Below are positions 62,442 to 64,000 of a stretch of DNA of 64,000 bases, one piece after another. Within the stretch, counting starts at the first letter, position 1. Every line of letters begins with the position of its first letter. The notes beneath the pieces were generated by a model, which was not told the origin of the DNA, made no database searches, and saw only the letters and a list, made by a program, of their open reading frames with translations. Source of the stretch: Ekhidna lutea (GTDB lineage: Bacteria > Bacteroidota > Bacteroidia > Cytophagales > Cyclobacteriaceae); contig NZ_FZPD01000001.1 in the NCBI RefSeq assembly GCF_900188325.1, forward strand, positions 496,001 through 560,000. The letters are read 5' to 3'. The translations under genes and the position numbers were made by a program.

Positions 62442-63233
62442 TCAGACGATCACAGCGTTTTTCTTTTCCAGCGCCTCTTCTACGTACTTAAATGTAGATA
62501 ACACCTCCGGTTTGCCATCAACAACTGCTACATCATGCTCAAAATGTGCAGAAGGCTTTTTGTCTGCTGTTATAATCGTCCAGCCGTCATTAAGCTGAAT
62601 AACCCTTCTGGTACCCATGTTTATCATTGGTTCAATTGCGACTACAAGACCTTCTTGAATTTTACTGCCACGTCCTCTTTTACCAAAATTCGGTACCTCA
62701 GGAGATTCGTGCATTTTTCTTCCTAGCCCATGCCCAACCAACTCTCTTACAACTCCATATCCATGATTTTCTGCATGCTGCTGGATTGCAAAACTCAGGT
62801 CACCGATTCTATTGCCAACGACAAGTTGTTCAATGCCCTTATCCAAACATTCTTTGGTGACACGCAACAATTTTTTCACATCGTCAGCTATCTCACCTAC
62901 AGCAAATGTGTAGGCATGATCTCCATAATATTCATTTTTTAGCACCCCAATATCCACACCTACAACATCACCTTCTTCTAGTGGCCTATCTGTTGGGATT
63001 CCATGAACCACTTGCTCATTTACCGAGGTGATTATTGATTTGGGGTAGTCATATAATCCAAGAAAAGCGGGCACTCCTCCATGATCCCTAATAAACTCAT
63101 CTGCAATTTTATCCAATTCCAGAGGAGTAACACCTGGCTCTATTTTTTCAGCCATCACTCCAAGAGTTTTGGATACAATGAGGGCGCTCTCCCTCATTAT
63201 TTCTATCTCTTCTCTAGTCTTATACTTTATCAT
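62442..63233 (-). CDS. map: Methionine aminopeptidase
   Basis: Map removes the initiator Met from new proteins. The likely start is the ATG at 63233 (MIKYKTREEIEIMRESALIV), giving 263 residues, because the upstream frame (from 63269) runs through the promoter. Metal ligands are Asp in GDVVGVDIGVLKNEYYGDHAYT (two Asp), His in VGHGLGRKMHESP and Glu in AIEPMINMG and HFEHDVAVV. It is a type I enzyme. The -7 element ends 8 bases before the start, so the transcript is nearly leaderless. Confidence 0.94.
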   Translation of the reverse strand: MIKYKTREEIEIMRESALIVSKTLGVMAEKIEPGVTPLELDKIADEFIRDHGGVPAFLGLYDYPKSIITSVNEQVVHGIPTDRPLEEGDVVGVDIGVLKNEYYGDHAYTFAVGEIADDVKKLLRVTKECLDKGIEQLVVGNRIGDLSFAIQQHAENHGYGVVRELVGHGLGRKMHESPEVPNFGKRGRGSKIQEGLVVAIEPMINMGTRRVIQLNDGWTIITADKKPSAHFEHDVAVVDGKPEVLSTFKYVEEALEKKNAVIV

Positions 63234-63240
63234 GCTTCCG

Positions 63241-63269
63241 CAAAAATACAAACAAAAAACCCTGGTCAA
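63241..63269 (-). promoter_or_regulatory. map promoter
   Basis: TTG (63267-63269 on the minus strand), 18 bases, TATTTTTG (63241-63248), then CGG. The -33 part falls inside the terminator hairpin of the upstream SPOR-like gene. Confidence 0.65.
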
Positions 63270-63288
63270 GGCTTAGCTTTGACCAGGG
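63253..63288 (-). terminator. Terminator of the SPOR-like gene
   Basis: CCCTGGTCAA (63260-63269) pairs with TTGACCAGGG (63279-63288), and the minus strand then reads TTTTTTG. It overlaps the map promoter. Confidence 0.88.
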
Positions 63289-63315
63289 TTATATTTTTTA
63301 ACTTAATTGGATTTT

Positions 63316-63933
63316 TTACGACTTTTTAGTCACTCCTTCAAGTACTTCTTTGATTGGTACTCGGACACCATCTTTATATGATACAACCCAAGCGTCTTTC
63401 ACACCCATTGCTCTCAAGTGTTTCTTGAATGTGTCAGCTTCCCAATAATCTCTGAATACGCCGATGGTAAATTTTTGCAAGCCGTCTTTATTTTCAGCTC
63501 CAAAATTTGCTGAGTTGTCATACTTAGATAGATCTTCCTTCTTGCCATAAGCTCCAAGTTGTACCTTGAAGACTACACCCTTATTCTCCTCAATATTTCC
63601 ACCCGTATTATTACTTGCAATATTCTCAGCAGGTTTTGCGCTCTGCAATCTTGAGAGCTCCTCCCTTAAATCTCCAATTTGAGATTGATAAGTGAGTATT
63701 TGCTCATCTTTATCTGCAATCCTGTCATCTATATTACCAAGCTCAGTTTTTAAACTTGTAACCTGACCTTTCAAAGATTTATTCTCATCCAGAAGCTGCT
63801 TGTACTGCTCCGGCTCTAATTTTTTAATTCTTTTCTTCCACTCTTTCTTTTCTTTTTTATCCATTTGAGCATTTGCTTCAAAAGCAAACACACAGCAGAG
63901 TGCCAGTGCGATAAGTGATATTGATTTTTTCAT
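63316..63933 (-). CDS. Exported coiled-coil protein with SPOR-like domain
   Basis: The likely start is the ATG at 63933 (MKKSISLIALALCCVFAFEANAQ), a signal peptide; a 17-residue longer frame from 63984 is not a good signal. The 205-residue protein has a Lys/Glu-rich coiled coil (about 30-105) and a C-terminal SPOR-like domain (about 125-200; VVFKVQLGAYGKKEDLSKY, KFTIGVFRDYWEADTFKKHL). SPOR domains bind denuded septal peptidoglycan, so it may act at the cell wall. No catalytic motif is seen. The gene's own promoter is not clear. Confidence 0.82.
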   Translation of the reverse strand: MKKSISLIALALCCVFAFEANAQMDKKEKKEWKKRIKKLEPEQYKQLLDENKSLKGQVTSLKTELGNIDDRIADKDEQILTYQSQIGDLREELSRLQSAKPAENIASNNTGGNIEENKGVVFKVQLGAYGKKEDLSKYDNSANFGAENKDGLQKFTIGVFRDYWEADTFKKHLRAMGVKDAWVVSYKDGVRVPIKEVLEGVTKKS

Positions 63934-64000
63934 CTTCCTGTGAAATTGGTTTTTTCTGCAATCATTAATGTTACTAAAGTACAAAAATCTCTTGATAATG

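Noticed and set aside
1-64000. tRNA, rRNA or riboswitch genes
   Set aside because: I looked in the intergenic spaces for cloverleaf or conserved rRNA motifs and saw none that I can support.

Overview
This window looks like chromosomal DNA from a member of the Bacteroidota, most likely order Cytophagales (a marine, roughly 40% G+C genome of the Fulvivirga/Reichenbachiella/Marivirga type; this placement is inference). The evidence is a protein with a type IX secretion sorting tail, many phylum-typical families (DUF4403, DUF1835, DUF547, DUF4295, DUF5522), -7 elements of the TAnnTTTG class, few Shine-Dalgarno sites, and the bS21-Xer-HPF gene order. No phage, insertion sequence, CRISPR array, rRNA or tRNA was seen.

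Layout. 1-7 kb: the tail of a sortilin-like (VPS10) glycosyl-hydrolase-type protein, a small C2-like protein, a Tricorn-type protease, a class V aminotransferase and a DUF4403 lipoprotein. 7-12 kb: a biotin operon on the minus strand (bioB-bioF-small ORF-bioD-antitoxin-PIN toxin-bioA); the toxin-antitoxin pair sits inside the operon and has its own operator-like direct repeat. 12-20 kb: an exported cluster of a PQQ-type propeller, a WD40-caspase fusion, a FecR-like protein and a CHASE2 protein with no output domain. 20-24.5 kb: a NarL-type regulator with two tandem, nearly duplicate TPR histidine kinases. 24.6-31 kb: rocD, a tiny DUF5522 gene, L28, two peptidases, L33, DUF4295 (probably bL38) and FtsY. 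31-42.6 kb: a GAF histidine kinase, a hydrolase-OsmC fusion, hypothetical proteins, and a minus-strand operon for an RND/MMPL transporter, IleS, LspA and DUF1835. 42.8-50.2 kb: a LytS-like kinase, a LytTR regulator and a 1392-residue surface protein, with a pair of TTCGGAAGTT repeats 21 bp apart between regulator and surface gene, followed by a second C2-like small protein. 50.2-56 kb: dgt, an MtfA-like peptidase and glyS in one operon, then DUF547 and UDP-glucose dehydrogenase. 56-64 kb: acyl-CoA dehydrogenase, bS21-XerC/D-HPF, two thioredoxin-fold proteins, a ClC chloride channel, methionine aminopeptidase and a SPOR-like envelope protein.

The strongest candidates for something new are: (1) the periplasmic caspase/FecR-like/CHASE2 cluster; (2) the LytTR-type operator that ties the sensor kinase pair to the giant type IX-secreted protein; (3) a candidate chromosomal origin at 60.2-60.6 kb, with two perfect DnaA boxes 20 bp apart, a third near-match, an AT-rich 10-bp inverted repeat and a tandem 10-bp repeat; and (4) the toxin-antitoxin pair embedded in the biotin operon. 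At least nine promoters in the window share an extended -7 element, TAnnTTTGC, and some lie so close to the start codon that the transcripts should be almost leaderless.
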